Positions 35,685-42,617 of a DNA stretch of 56,343 bases are shown piece by piece. The stretch spans positions 1 to 56,343 of the forward strand of contig JAYPTI010000002.1 of assembly GCA_038133505.1 (NCBI GenBank), given 5' to 3'. Numbering within the stretch: position 1 is the stretch's first letter; each line of letters opens with the position of its first letter. The notes below the pieces were generated by a model. That model made no database searches. It was not told the DNA's origin and saw only the letters and a program-made list of their open reading frames with translations. The position numbers and the translations under genes are program-made. This DNA is from JAYQUR01 sp038133505 (GTDB lineage Bacteria > Pseudomonadota > Alphaproteobacteria > MPNO01 > UBA830).

Positions 35685-36526
35685 AGCTTGGCGACGCCGG
35701 CGACGAGCCCCGTAACCCCCGCGATCAGGAAATCCGTCCGGGATAGAGCCACCCGCCCGGCAAGCGGGTCCTGAAGCCGCAGCCTGCGCGACAGCCGGGC
35801 GGCCAGGCGGAGGATGACCGCGGAATTGGCGGCGAGCCGGCGGTCGGCCAGCTTCACCGGCAGCGGCGCTGCCGCGGCGATCAACCGGTCGCACTCGTCC
35901 AGACAGGCGTCGATGACGGCGCGCATCCCGGCGGTCGCGCGCGCACTCACAAGGTCCTTCTCCGTCACGCCGCGCGCGGCCATCAGATCGGCGGGCAGAT
36001 AGACGCGGTCGAGGCTCGCGAAATCGTCGCTGATGTCCTGCAGGTGATTGAGGATCTGCAGCGCGTCGCAGAGAGGATCGGAATTCCGGTAGAGCGCCGC
36101 GTCCTCGCCGTGCAGATCGAGCAGGAACCGTCCCACCGGCGACGCGGAAAGCGCGCAGTACCCGTGCAGTTCGGACATCGTCGCGTAGCGGGACTTCCGC
36201 GCGTCCTGGCGGAACGCCGCGAGCAGATCGCGCGCGTGCCGATCCGTTACCCGGCTTTCGGCGAGGCAGCGGGCCAGCGTGGCTGCCTTGGGAATATCCG
36301 ACGAGCCGTCCAACGCGGACTCGAAGGCATCGAGGCGCCGGATCTTCTCGTCGGGGTCGAGGTCTGGATTGTCGGCGATGTCGTCCGCCGCCCGCGCGAA
36401 ATCGTAGAAAGCGGCGATCTGCGGCCGGTATCGCGATGACAGGAGCCGGGACGCGACGGGAAAGTTTTCGTCTTTCGCGCCCTTCCCCGAGGGCGTCTCG
36501 ATCCGGGCGTTGCTGTCGTCGGCCAC
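35681..36526 (-). CDS. hpnC: Squalene/phytoene synthase family, HpnC-like
   Basis: The 281-aa isoprenoid synthase begins with KDENFPVASRLL, the usual HpnC N-terminus, and has both aspartate-rich motifs: ARAADDIADNPD near residue 45 and LNHLQDISDDF near residue 160. HpnC helps make squalene for hopanoids from presqualene diphosphate. The usual partners hpnD and hpnE are not in the window. GTG at 36526 is chosen: it leaves 22 bases after the preceding PagL-like gene, while the frame open to 36619 would overlap it. The C-terminal 60 residues are Arg-rich. Confidence 0.87.
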   Translation of the reverse strand: MADDSNARIETPSGKGAKDENFPVASRLLSSRYRPQIAAFYDFARAADDIADNPDLDPDEKIRRLDAFESALDGSSDIPKAATLARCLAESRVTDRHARDLLAAFRQDARKSRYATMSELHGYCALSASPVGRFLLDLHGEDAALYRNSDPLCDALQILNHLQDISDDFASLDRVYLPADLMAARGVTEKDLVSARATAGMRAVIDACLDECDRLIAAAAPLPVKLADRRLAANSAVILRLAARLSRRLRLQDPLAGRVALSRTDFLIAGVTGLVAGVAKL

Positions 36527-36548
36527 GCGTCGCCGTCGCTGCGCCGGG

Positions 36549-37277
36549 TCAGAAGCGGTAGCCGTAAACGATGCCGAGCGACTCCGTTCCGCCGTTCTCG
36601 TCGCTGCACCATCCGGCATGGCTGTAGTGATCGGCCTGAAGCTCGATGGAATGACGTTCCTTGAAGGTGAATCCGATCGTGATGGCTTCCCGGAACAGGA
36701 AGTCGCAACCGAGTTTCATGTCGCCCGGCGTGTTGGTGCCCCGATCGCCGTCCTGGTACGCGCCGCCGAACATCAGGCCAACGTGAAACAGGTCGAAAAA
36801 GCCGATCTGCCAGGTGAGTCCGCCGTAATAGAAGTTGCGGTCGCCGCCGGTATTGTACTGGAAGCCGAGCGTCGGCTTTGCCGAACCGATGTAACGCATG
36901 AAGGCGGGCGACACGAACAGAAGCTCTGGCGCGAACAGCGTGCCGCTTTCCTTGCCGGACCCGAGGCTGCTGTTCGCATGATCGGCGATGCCGAAGCGCG
37001 CTTCGGCGATCAGGCCGTAGAACGGCTTGCTGTCGCGCGGCGGCCGTTCGAGATAGATCCAGCCCTTGTCGCCGTCCGAAGGCGCGAGGCCGGCGCTCGC
37101 CGTCTGCCGTGGCGGCGTGTAGCCGGCGGGCCGCCGAACGATTGGCGGGCTGACCGGCGCAGGACGGCTCGCCGGGAGGCGGTACTGGCTTCCGGGAAGC
37201 GGCGCCTGAACGGTGCCGGTTTGCGCGACCGGATAAACCGCTTTGAACGGGCGCGGCTGCGCCATCATCGCGTTCAT
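36549..37277 (-). CDS. PagL-like acyloxyacyl hydrolase (lipid A 3-O-deacylase), N-terminus frameshifted
   Basis: The 242-aa open frame has a Pro-rich linker and then an eight-strand outer-membrane barrel pattern ending in Phe. FKERHSIELQADHYSHAG near residue 215 contains the His-x-Ser catalytic pair of PF09411, and YGYRF is the C-terminal barrel strand. The frame lacks a signal peptide; a typical one is encoded just upstream in another frame (37274-37378). One added G near 37330 would fuse them. It would trim lipid A acyl chains in the outer membrane. Placed directly upstream of hpnC. Confidence 0.82.
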   Translation of the reverse strand: MNAMMAQPRPFKAVYPVAQTGTVQAPLPGSQYRLPASRPAPVSPPIVRRPAGYTPPRQTASAGLAPSDGDKGWIYLERPPRDSKPFYGLIAEARFGIADHANSSLGSGKESGTLFAPELLFVSPAFMRYIGSAKPTLGFQYNTGGDRNFYYGGLTWQIGFFDLFHVGLMFGGAYQDGDRGTNTPGDMKLGCDFLFREAITIGFTFKERHSIELQADHYSHAGWCSDENGGTESLGIVYGYRF

Positions 37278-37378
37278 GTCGTAGAGCTTGTTGGTGGCCC
37301 CGGCGTCGCGGGCGGCAAGGGTTGCGCCGGCAAAACGCCCAGTGCCACGGCTGCCGCAATTGCGGAAAACGATTTCAT
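37274..37378 (-). other. Out-of-frame signal peptide of the PagL-like gene
   Basis: ATG at 37378 encodes MKSFSAIAAAVALGVLPA, a textbook Sec signal peptide, but the frame then ends at a TGA (37274-37276) that overlaps the ATG of the barrel ORF. In the barrel frame the same DNA reads GATLAARDAGATNKLYDMN, a natural continuation after a signal peptidase site. The shift point is the CCGG run near 37330. A single-base deletion or a sequencing error explains it best. Confidence 0.75.
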
Positions 37379-37460
37379 AGCGCCGCCCCGTTTGGTCATT
37401 ATGAGTTTGCGATCCTTGTGCCGGAAGGCACGCAAGCGCGCAACATGTCCGTGACTATAG

Positions 37461-37505
37461 CGTACGGCATGCGGCTGCGATTCGGGCTACGATCACAGCC
37501 GTACG
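37461..37505. promoter_or_regulatory. 8-bp inverted repeat upstream of glsB
   Basis: CGTACGGC (37461-37468) and GCCGTACG (37498-37505) are perfect inverted repeats with a 29-base spacer, sitting between the PagL-like gene and glsB. A TATAG hexamer region lies just before the left arm (about 37455-37460). Either a paired operator or an RNA stem-loop in the glsB leader is possible. Confidence 0.4.
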
Positions 37506-37526
37506 GAAATTAGGGGGTAGCGTCAC

Positions 37527-37778
37527 ATGGGTATTCTCACCTGGATCATTCTGGGCCTCGTCGCAGGCCTGATCGCCAAATTCGTCATGCCGGGGAACGA
37601 TCCGGGCGGACTGATCGTGACGATCATCGTCGGCATCGCCGGCGCGGTCATCGGCGGGTTCATCGCCTCCGCGATCGGTTTCGGGACGGTAACGGGATTC
37701 AATATCCGCTCGATCGTCATCGCCGCGATCGGGGCGTTTGCCCTGCTGTTCGCGCTGCGGATGCTCAAACGCGGGTGA
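37527..37778 (+). CDS. GlsB/YeaQ/YmgE family stress-response membrane protein
   Basis: The 83-aa protein consists of three hydrophobic helices: ILTWIILGLVAGLIAKFVMP, a glycine-rich second helix after GNDPGGL, and IVIAAIGAFALLFALRML. This is the transglycosylase-associated (PF04226) inner-membrane family, often induced by acid, envelope or general stress; the molecular role is not known. AGGGGG precedes the ATG. Convergent with the TauE/SafE pair. Confidence 0.93.
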   Translation: MGILTWIILGLVAGLIAKFVMPGNDPGGLIVTIIVGIAGAVIGGFIASAIGFGTVTGFNIRSIVIAAIGAFALLFALRMLKRG

Positions 37779-37796
37779 AACCGCGGGGCGGCAGAA

Positions 37797-38543
37797 TCAG
37801 TTGCCCGCGAAAAGATCCCAGACTAGCTTCACTTCCATCGCGGCAATGATGCCGACGATCACCCAGTTGAACGCTCGCGGGCTTATCCGTGTCGTCAGCT
37901 TCATGCCGAGCGGAATGAAAATGGCGACCGGGATAAGCGCGAGCAGACCCTGGAAGACGCGTTCCTGGTCGTAGAGCCCGGCGACGGCAACGCCGATGAC
38001 GTGCGTGCCTGAGATCGACAGGAACAGGAGCGACGTGGCAAAGACGTACGTCTCCTTCACGAAACCCCAACCGTGCGCCCAGGTCGCAACGAACGGGCCC
38101 GACATGCCGGTAGCGCCCTGGGCGATGCCGGCGGCCGCGGACAGGAACGGCGACAGGACCTTCGCGGCGCCGCCGTCGGGTTTGAGGCGGATCCTGAAAA
38201 TCACGGTCACGAGATAGAACGCGATCCAGATCGCCAGCACGATCGTCAGCAGGCGCTCGCTGATATTGGCAAGCACCCAGGTGCCGAGCGCCACGCCGCA
38301 GGCGGCGGCGCCGAGCGTCGGCCAGGGCGACGGGATCTCCGACCACCTGTCGCGCCACGTCCAGACGATCTGGATGTTGGAAAAGGCGCCGGGCCTGGTC
38401 GTGACGCCGACGGCGTGCTCGACGCCGAAGACCACGGCCAGGATAGCGATGCTCACGGTCGGCAGACCGAGCCCGGTCATGCCCTTGGCCAGCGACCCGA
38501 TCGCCAGGGCGCAGAAGATGACGACGAACGATTCCGGCGTCAT
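37797..38543 (-). CDS. TauE/SafE family sulfite/anion permease (second of a pair)
   Basis: The 248-aa protein has about eight hydrophobic helices in two repeats, each starting with a G-x-x-x-G-ProGly-type loop: IGSLAKGMTGLGLPTVSIAI near residue 14 and AAGIAQGATGMSGPFVATW near residue 140. The family exports or imports sulfite, sulfoacetate and other organic anions. ATG 38543 overlaps the stop of the upstream paralogue by four bases; upstream in-frame sequence is read through that gene and rejected. Confidence 0.92.
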   Translation of the reverse strand: MTPESFVVIFCALAIGSLAKGMTGLGLPTVSIAILAVVFGVEHAVGVTTRPGAFSNIQIVWTWRDRWSEIPSPWPTLGAAACGVALGTWVLANISERLLTIVLAIWIAFYLVTVIFRIRLKPDGGAAKVLSPFLSAAAGIAQGATGMSGPFVATWAHGWGFVKETYVFATSLLFLSISGTHVIGVAVAGLYDQERVFQGLLALIPVAIFIPLGMKLTTRISPRAFNWVIVGIIAAMEVKLVWDLFAGN

Positions 38544-39295
38544 GCGCCGATTCCTTCCCAGACGAGCTTTATTTCCATGACGACGATCACGGCGATCACC
38601 GCCTTGTTGAACAGCGCCGGGCTCGCGCGGCCCATGGCTTTCATCCCGAGATACTGAAACAGGAACAGCGGGATCAGGGCAAGACAGCCCTCGACGAAGC
38701 GCTGCGTCGTCCACATGCCGAAGAAGATCATGACGACGATCTGGATCGCGTTGAACAGACCGAACAGCAACCCGTTATAGAAGACGTACGGTTCCTTCCT
38801 GAGGCGGAACGACAGGAGGAGCGTCGAGAAAAGAGGCCCGGATACGCCGGCCGCGCCCTGCACGAAACCGCCCGCCATGCTGGCGACCGGCGTCGCCACG
38901 CGCCCGATCCTGCCGTCGAGGCGGAATGACGGGTTGAACAGCAGCAACGCGAGAAACACGGCCACCACGCCCGCCAGCAAGAGGATCGTGACTTTATCGT
39001 TCGCTGTATCGAGGAACCAGACCCCGGCGATGGTCATCACCGCCGCCGGCAGGATCAAATCGTAGCGCAGCTTGATTCCGCCGAGTTCTCCCTTGTGCCG
39101 CCAGACCAGCCAGGCGTTCGACACCAGCCCCGGAATTTGCATCACGACGATGGCGTGCTCGGCGCCGAGGAAGCTCGCCATGAACGGCACCGCGACGAGC
39201 GGCAGGCCCATCCCGGTAAGTCCCTTGACGAATGCACCGATGGCGAGGCCGAGCGAAATGATGCTCAGCGAATAAAGGTCGAGCGCGCCTTCCAC
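38540..39295 (-). CDS. TauE/SafE family sulfite/anion permease (first of a pair)
   Basis: The 251-aa paralogue of the next gene has IGAFVKGLTGMGLPLVAVPF near residue 18 and AGGFVQGAAGVSGPLFSTLLL near residue 142, the two repeat signatures, with about eight membrane helices. The four-base overlap with the downstream copy suggests equimolar synthesis and perhaps a heteromeric unit. It follows the hydroxyisobutyrate-dehydrogenase-type gene by 29 bases and may share its LacI-controlled promoter. Confidence 0.92.
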   Translation of the reverse strand: MEGALDLYSLSIISLGLAIGAFVKGLTGMGLPLVAVPFMASFLGAEHAIVVMQIPGLVSNAWLVWRHKGELGGIKLRYDLILPAAVMTIAGVWFLDTANDKVTILLLAGVVAVFLALLLFNPSFRLDGRIGRVATPVASMAGGFVQGAAGVSGPLFSTLLLSFRLRKEPYVFYNGLLFGLFNAIQIVVMIFFGMWTTQRFVEGCLALIPLFLFQYLGMKAMGRASPALFNKAVIAVIVVMEIKLVWEGIGA

Positions 39296-39324
39296 CGGCG
39301 GCGTGCCTGCGGTTCGCTAGGGGA

Positions 39325-40263
39325 TCAGTCGGAGAGCCCGTCGGAAACCTTCACGTCCTCGGACTCCAGCTCGAGACCGGAGGCGGCCGCGTGCAGCGAG
39401 AGCAGCGCCGCGAAGTCTTCCTCGGTATAGCCGTTGCCGATCAGCGACTGGACGATTTCGCGCGTCGTCGCGGTCACCGGCATTGGCACGCCGTTCGCCC
39501 GCGCCGCAGACAGCCCGAGATCGAGATCCTTGAGCAGCAGCTTCGGCGTGAACGTCACCGAATAGTCGAGATTTACCAGCGACGGCGTCTTGTAGCGGGT
39601 GAACATGGAACCCATGACGCTGTTGTTCAGGAAGTCGAGGAAGGCGTGGCGCGGAACGCCGGCCTTTTCGGCGAGGACGGTGATCTCGACGAGGTTCTGG
39701 ATGACCACGCCGAGCATGACGTTGTGACAGATCTTGATGAAGCGCGAGAGCTCCCCCTCGCCCACGTAGGACGAGCCGCGCCCCATCGCGGCGAGGTACG
39801 GCGCGACCTCGTCGTAGGTTTCGCGCGGGCCGGACACGGCAAACGTCAGCTTGCCCGCCTTGACGACCTTGGCGTTGCCGGAAACGGGCGCCGCCAGCAT
39901 CGGCACGCCCATCTGGGCCGCTGCTTCGCGCACCTTCGAAGACGCCTCCTCGTCGACCGAGGTGGAATCGACCAGGATCTTCGGCTTCTGGTTCTGTGAG
40001 AGAACGCCGCCCTCTTCGAGCGTTACCTGCACGAAATCCGACGGGCCGCCGACCATGGTGAACACGATGTCCCGGTCGGCGAGGTCGGCCGGGCTGTCGA
40101 CGACCTTGGCGCCGTATTCGGCGAGCGGCTCCGCCTTCGCACGGGTCCGGTTCCAGACGGAAACGTCGGCGCCGGCCTTGAGCAGGCGTTGCGCCATGGC
40201 AAAGCCCATCCGGCCCGTGCCGATCCAGCCGATGGTGTGTTTGGTGAGATCCGTTTCCGCCAT
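39325..40263 (-). CDS. NAD(P)-dependent 3-hydroxyisobutyrate-dehydrogenase-family oxidoreductase
   Basis: The 312-aa b-hydroxyacid dehydrogenase has the Rossmann motif IGWIGTGRMGFAMAQRL near residue 12, the substrate loop DSTSVDEE near residue 105 and LAAPVSGNAKVVKAGKLTFAV near residue 123 (the DAPVSGG-type motif), and the catalytic lysine in FIKICHNVMLG near residue 175. It could be tartronate semialdehyde reductase or 3-hydroxyisobutyrate dehydrogenase. ATG 40263 fits the family start. Divergent from lacI-type gene with an operator between; likely its target, together with the TauE/SafE pair. Confidence 0.9.
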   Translation of the reverse strand: MAETDLTKHTIGWIGTGRMGFAMAQRLLKAGADVSVWNRTRAKAEPLAEYGAKVVDSPADLADRDIVFTMVGGPSDFVQVTLEEGGVLSQNQKPKILVDSTSVDEEASSKVREAAAQMGVPMLAAPVSGNAKVVKAGKLTFAVSGPRETYDEVAPYLAAMGRGSSYVGEGELSRFIKICHNVMLGVVIQNLVEITVLAEKAGVPRHAFLDFLNNSVMGSMFTRYKTPSLVNLDYSVTFTPKLLLKDLDLGLSAARANGVPMPVTATTREIVQSLIGNGYTEEDFAALLSLHAAASGLELESEDVKVSDGLSD

Positions 40264-40323
40264 GTCGCGCCCTTCCGTTTCGTCGTTGTTGGGGCCGGCT
40301 GTTTGTTGAAGCCGGTTTCGTTC

Positions 40324-40341
40324 TGTGCAATCGTTTGCACA
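40324..40341. promoter_or_regulatory. LacI-family operator palindrome
   Basis: TGTGCAATCGTTTGCACA is an 18-bp dyad with the central CG and TTTGCACA arms typical of LacI/PurR-family sites; only one position pair (T/T at the inner arm) breaks symmetry. It lies in the 157-bp divergent space between the dehydrogenase gene and the LacI-type gene, 61 bases before the dehydrogenase start and 80 before the regulator start. It is therefore very likely the autoregulatory and target site. Confidence 0.8.
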
Positions 40342-40420
40342 ATGGACCGGCAATCTACCGTCTCAGCCTCGGACAAGGCAAGAAGCAGCGGTGGCGCCGG
40401 AGAAATCGAGGAGACCGCGC

Positions 40421-41476
40421 GTGAACAGCCCGCGCCCCCGCGTGACCATCCGGGACGTCGCCGACCGCGTCGGCGTTCATCCGTCGACCGTGTCGCGGGT
40501 CCTGAATCCGGCGACGCGGGGCCGGATCACGTCCGAGATCGTCAAGAAAGTCCTTTCGGCTGCGGACGAGCTCGGCTACCGCCCCAACCAGACGGCTCAG
40601 GGTCTGCGGACGAACCGGTCCCGGACCGTGGGCGTGCTTATCCCGGACATCACCAACCCGCTGTTTCCGCCGATCATCCGCGGCGTCGAAGACGCGCTGG
40701 CGGAGGGAGGCTACACCGCCGTCCTGGGAAATACCGACAACCTCGCCGAGCGAGAGCGCGATGCCGTGGCGACCATGCGCGCGCGCCAGGTCGATGGGCT
40801 CATCCTGGCGACGGCGCGCAAGGACGATCCGATCGTCGCCGACTGCGTCTCCGACGGGCTGCCGGTCGTCCTGGTCAACCGGTCCTCGGACGTGCCGGGG
40901 GTCTCGAGCGTCGTGAACGACGACGCGATGGGAATCGCGCAGGCCGTCTCGCACCTGAAAGGACTGGGCCATAGCCGGATCGCCCACATCGCCGGGCCGC
41001 AGACGCTGTCGACGGGCGAAGTCCGGCGCCGGAGTTTCTACGACGCCATGGCTTGCGAAGGCCTCGTCGCCGAGGACGATCTCGTCGCCGAAACCACGGC
41101 CTTTTCCGAGGACGAAGGGCTGCGGGCCGCCGCCGACCTGATCGCGTCCGGCCGCGAATTCACCGCGATCGTCGCCTCGAACGACCTGCTCGCGCTCGGC
41201 GCCTACGAGGCGATCGACGATGCGGGCCTCGCCTGCCCCGGCGATATGTCGGTCACGGGCTTCAACGACATGCCGTTCGTCGATAGGGTCGCGCCGCCGC
41301 TGACGACGATCCGCATTCCGCAGTACGAGATGGGCCGGGAAGCCGCGCGGCGGCTGATACAGCTCATGGAGACGCCCTACTCTCCTGCCCGCGCGACGAC
41401 GCTGCGGCCGGAGCTGATCGTCCGGGGCTCGACCGCCCGCGTCCGAAACGTCAATCTCGCCGCCAACAGAAACTGA
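40421..41476 (+). CDS. LacI-family transcriptional regulator
   Basis: The 351-aa repressor has an N-terminal helix-turn-helix, VTIRDVADRVGVHPSTVSRVLNP at about residues 7-29, the hinge GYRPNQTAQGLRTNRSRTVGVLIP, and a periplasmic-binding-like sensor core with LVNRSSDVPGVSSV and FNDMPFVDRVAPPLTT. GTG 40421 has GAGGAGA upstream and gives the usual spacing; frame-open starts at 40391 and 40325 are less likely, and 40325 would lie inside the operator. It likely senses a sugar acid or hydroxyacid related to the divergent dehydrogenase. It is the only DNA-binding regulator of a standard family recognised in the window. Confidence 0.92.
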   Translation: MNSPRPRVTIRDVADRVGVHPSTVSRVLNPATRGRITSEIVKKVLSAADELGYRPNQTAQGLRTNRSRTVGVLIPDITNPLFPPIIRGVEDALAEGGYTAVLGNTDNLAERERDAVATMRARQVDGLILATARKDDPIVADCVSDGLPVVLVNRSSDVPGVSSVVNDDAMGIAQAVSHLKGLGHSRIAHIAGPQTLSTGEVRRRSFYDAMACEGLVAEDDLVAETTAFSEDEGLRAAADLIASGREFTAIVASNDLLALGAYEAIDDAGLACPGDMSVTGFNDMPFVDRVAPPLTTIRIPQYEMGREAARRLIQLMETPYSPARATTLRPELIVRGSTARVRNVNLAANRN

Positions 41477-41500
41477 TCCGCCCGGAAAAGGGAGAACCGA

Positions 41501-42250
41501 ATGTCCACCATCACGCTCTACAACTTCCCGCAGTCGACCTGCAGCCAGAAGGTCCGTCTTCTGATGTGGGAAAAGGGCATTCCCTACAAGGACCGGATCG
41601 TCGATCACAAGAACCGCGAGCACCTGACCGACTGGTATCTCTCGTTGAACCCGAACGGCGTCGTGCCGACGATCACGCACGGCGACGACGTGATCGTCGA
41701 TTCCTCCGTGATCATGGAATATCTGGAGGAGATTTTTCCCGACCATCCCATGTCGCCGGCCGATCCCGTGGGCCGCGCGCATATGCGCAAGTGGTTGCGT
41801 TATCTCGAAGAGGTACCGACGCCGGCGATCCGGGTGCCGTCCTTCAACAAGTACCTCGCAAAGCGCTACGCCGACATGGAGGACGAGAAATATCAGGAAA
41901 TGGCCGACCGCCACCCGGTCCGGAAACATTTCTACAAGCGGATGAACAAGGTCGGCTTCGGCGCGGCGGAAACCGACGAAGCCATCGACCGGCTGGATCA
42001 GGCGGCGCGGCGCTTCAACGATGCGCTGGCTGCCGACGGGCGGCCGTGGGTCATGGGCGACGCAATCACCATCGCGGATGCCGCCTACATGCCTACCGTC
42101 GACCGCATGATCGATCTCGGTCTCGGCGATATCGTTTTCGGAAAGCCCGCCCTCGCCGACTGGTACAAGCGTTATTCCGAGCGCGGAGCCTTCAAGAAGA
42201 CGTTCTACGAGGGCGCGCGGCTGACCGACATCTTCGGGAAGGACGGCTGA
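41501..42250 (+). CDS. Glutathione S-transferase family protein
   Basis: The 249-aa protein has a thioredoxin-like N-terminal domain: LYNFPQSTCSQKVR with a catalytic Ser/Cys near residues 12-14, NPNGVVPTI near residue 51, and VDSSVIMEYL near residue 66. The helical C-terminal domain carries WVMGDAITIADAAYMP. The SxCSxK pattern resembles plant-pathway-type lignin etherase or dehalogenase GSTs, but no partner gene supports that. GGGAGAA precedes the ATG. It follows lacI by 24 bases and may be co-transcribed. Confidence 0.88.
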   Translation: MSTITLYNFPQSTCSQKVRLLMWEKGIPYKDRIVDHKNREHLTDWYLSLNPNGVVPTITHGDDVIVDSSVIMEYLEEIFPDHPMSPADPVGRAHMRKWLRYLEEVPTPAIRVPSFNKYLAKRYADMEDEKYQEMADRHPVRKHFYKRMNKVGFGAAETDEAIDRLDQAARRFNDALAADGRPWVMGDAITIADAAYMPTVDRMIDLGLGDIVFGKPALADWYKRYSERGAFKKTFYEGARLTDIFGKDG

Positions 42251-42296
42251 CAGGCGGGGAGCGCGCGGTGTCGAGACCTGTCGAATTATATCATTT

Positions 42297-42319
42297 TGTT
42301 ATATGAGCCATATACAAAT
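42297..42319. promoter_or_regulatory. AT-rich operator-like dyad
   Basis: TATATGAGCCATATA (42300-42314) is a 6+6-bp inverted repeat with a 3-base centre, flanked by TTGT on the left and CAAA on the right, giving an extended near-palindrome. A related half TATATCA lies just upstream. The pattern resembles GntR- or LacI-sized sites. It is oddly placed downstream of two convergent genes. Confidence 0.4.
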
Positions 42320-42504
42320 TGACTCTCTGCCGGTGGCGGCGCACGCTTCGATTGACGGCTGAGGCCGTCGCGCGAAACGGCAACGCAGGGTGAGGAAGGC
42401 CGCATTCGTCGCCCGGACAGGGAGGGTGTGCAAAAGCATGGCTCCACCGACGACTGACCGGTGATCCTCGGATCGCCGTCCGACATTCGAATAGACTTGT
42501 TTTC

Positions 42505-42535
42505 GAAAAACAGGCCCGGTTCCGAACGGCCGGGC
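42505..42535 (-). terminator. Second minus-strand hairpin with T run
   Basis: On the minus strand, a 6-bp stem (42530-42535 with 42514-42519) and additional inner pairing is followed by CTG and TTTTT. It lies about 80 bases past the stop of the solute-binding-like gene, beyond a stronger terminator, and may be a backup. Confidence 0.4.
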
Positions 42536-42563
42536 GCGAGATACCCTGATCTCTCGCCAAAGT

Positions 42564-42590
42564 GAAACCCCGCCGTCACGGCGGGGTTTC
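42564..42590 (-). terminator. Terminator of the solute-binding-like gene
   Basis: A perfect 12-bp stem (42564-42575 with 42579-42590) has a three-base loop; the GAAACCCCGCCG arm supplies three T at the end on either strand. It lies 28 bases after the stop at 42618. The symmetrical A/T ends could also stop plus-strand transcription from the GST side. Confidence 0.75.
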
Positions 42591-42617
42591 CGGTTCTCGT
42601 AACGCCGCGGCAGCCGC

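Larger units (their letters stand above)
42251..42617. other. 367-bp non-coding space between convergent genes
   Basis: No credible gene is visible. The left part (42283-42320) is strikingly AT-rich with an operator-like dyad; the right part holds two minus-strand hairpins. An 89-codon minus-strand frame at 42291-42560 has no ribosome site, overlaps both hairpins and shows no family features, so it is not called. Gene loss or a small RNA are possible explanations. Confidence 0.6.

Noticed and set aside
37274..37378. A 34-codon leader peptide coupled to the PagL-like gene
   Set aside because: The peptide is a perfect signal sequence whose natural continuation is in the barrel frame, so a frameshift explains it better than a separate leader.
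42291..42560. An 89-codon minus-strand frame in the convergent gap
   Set aside because: It overlaps two hairpins, has no ribosome site, and its composition is unlike neighbouring proteins.
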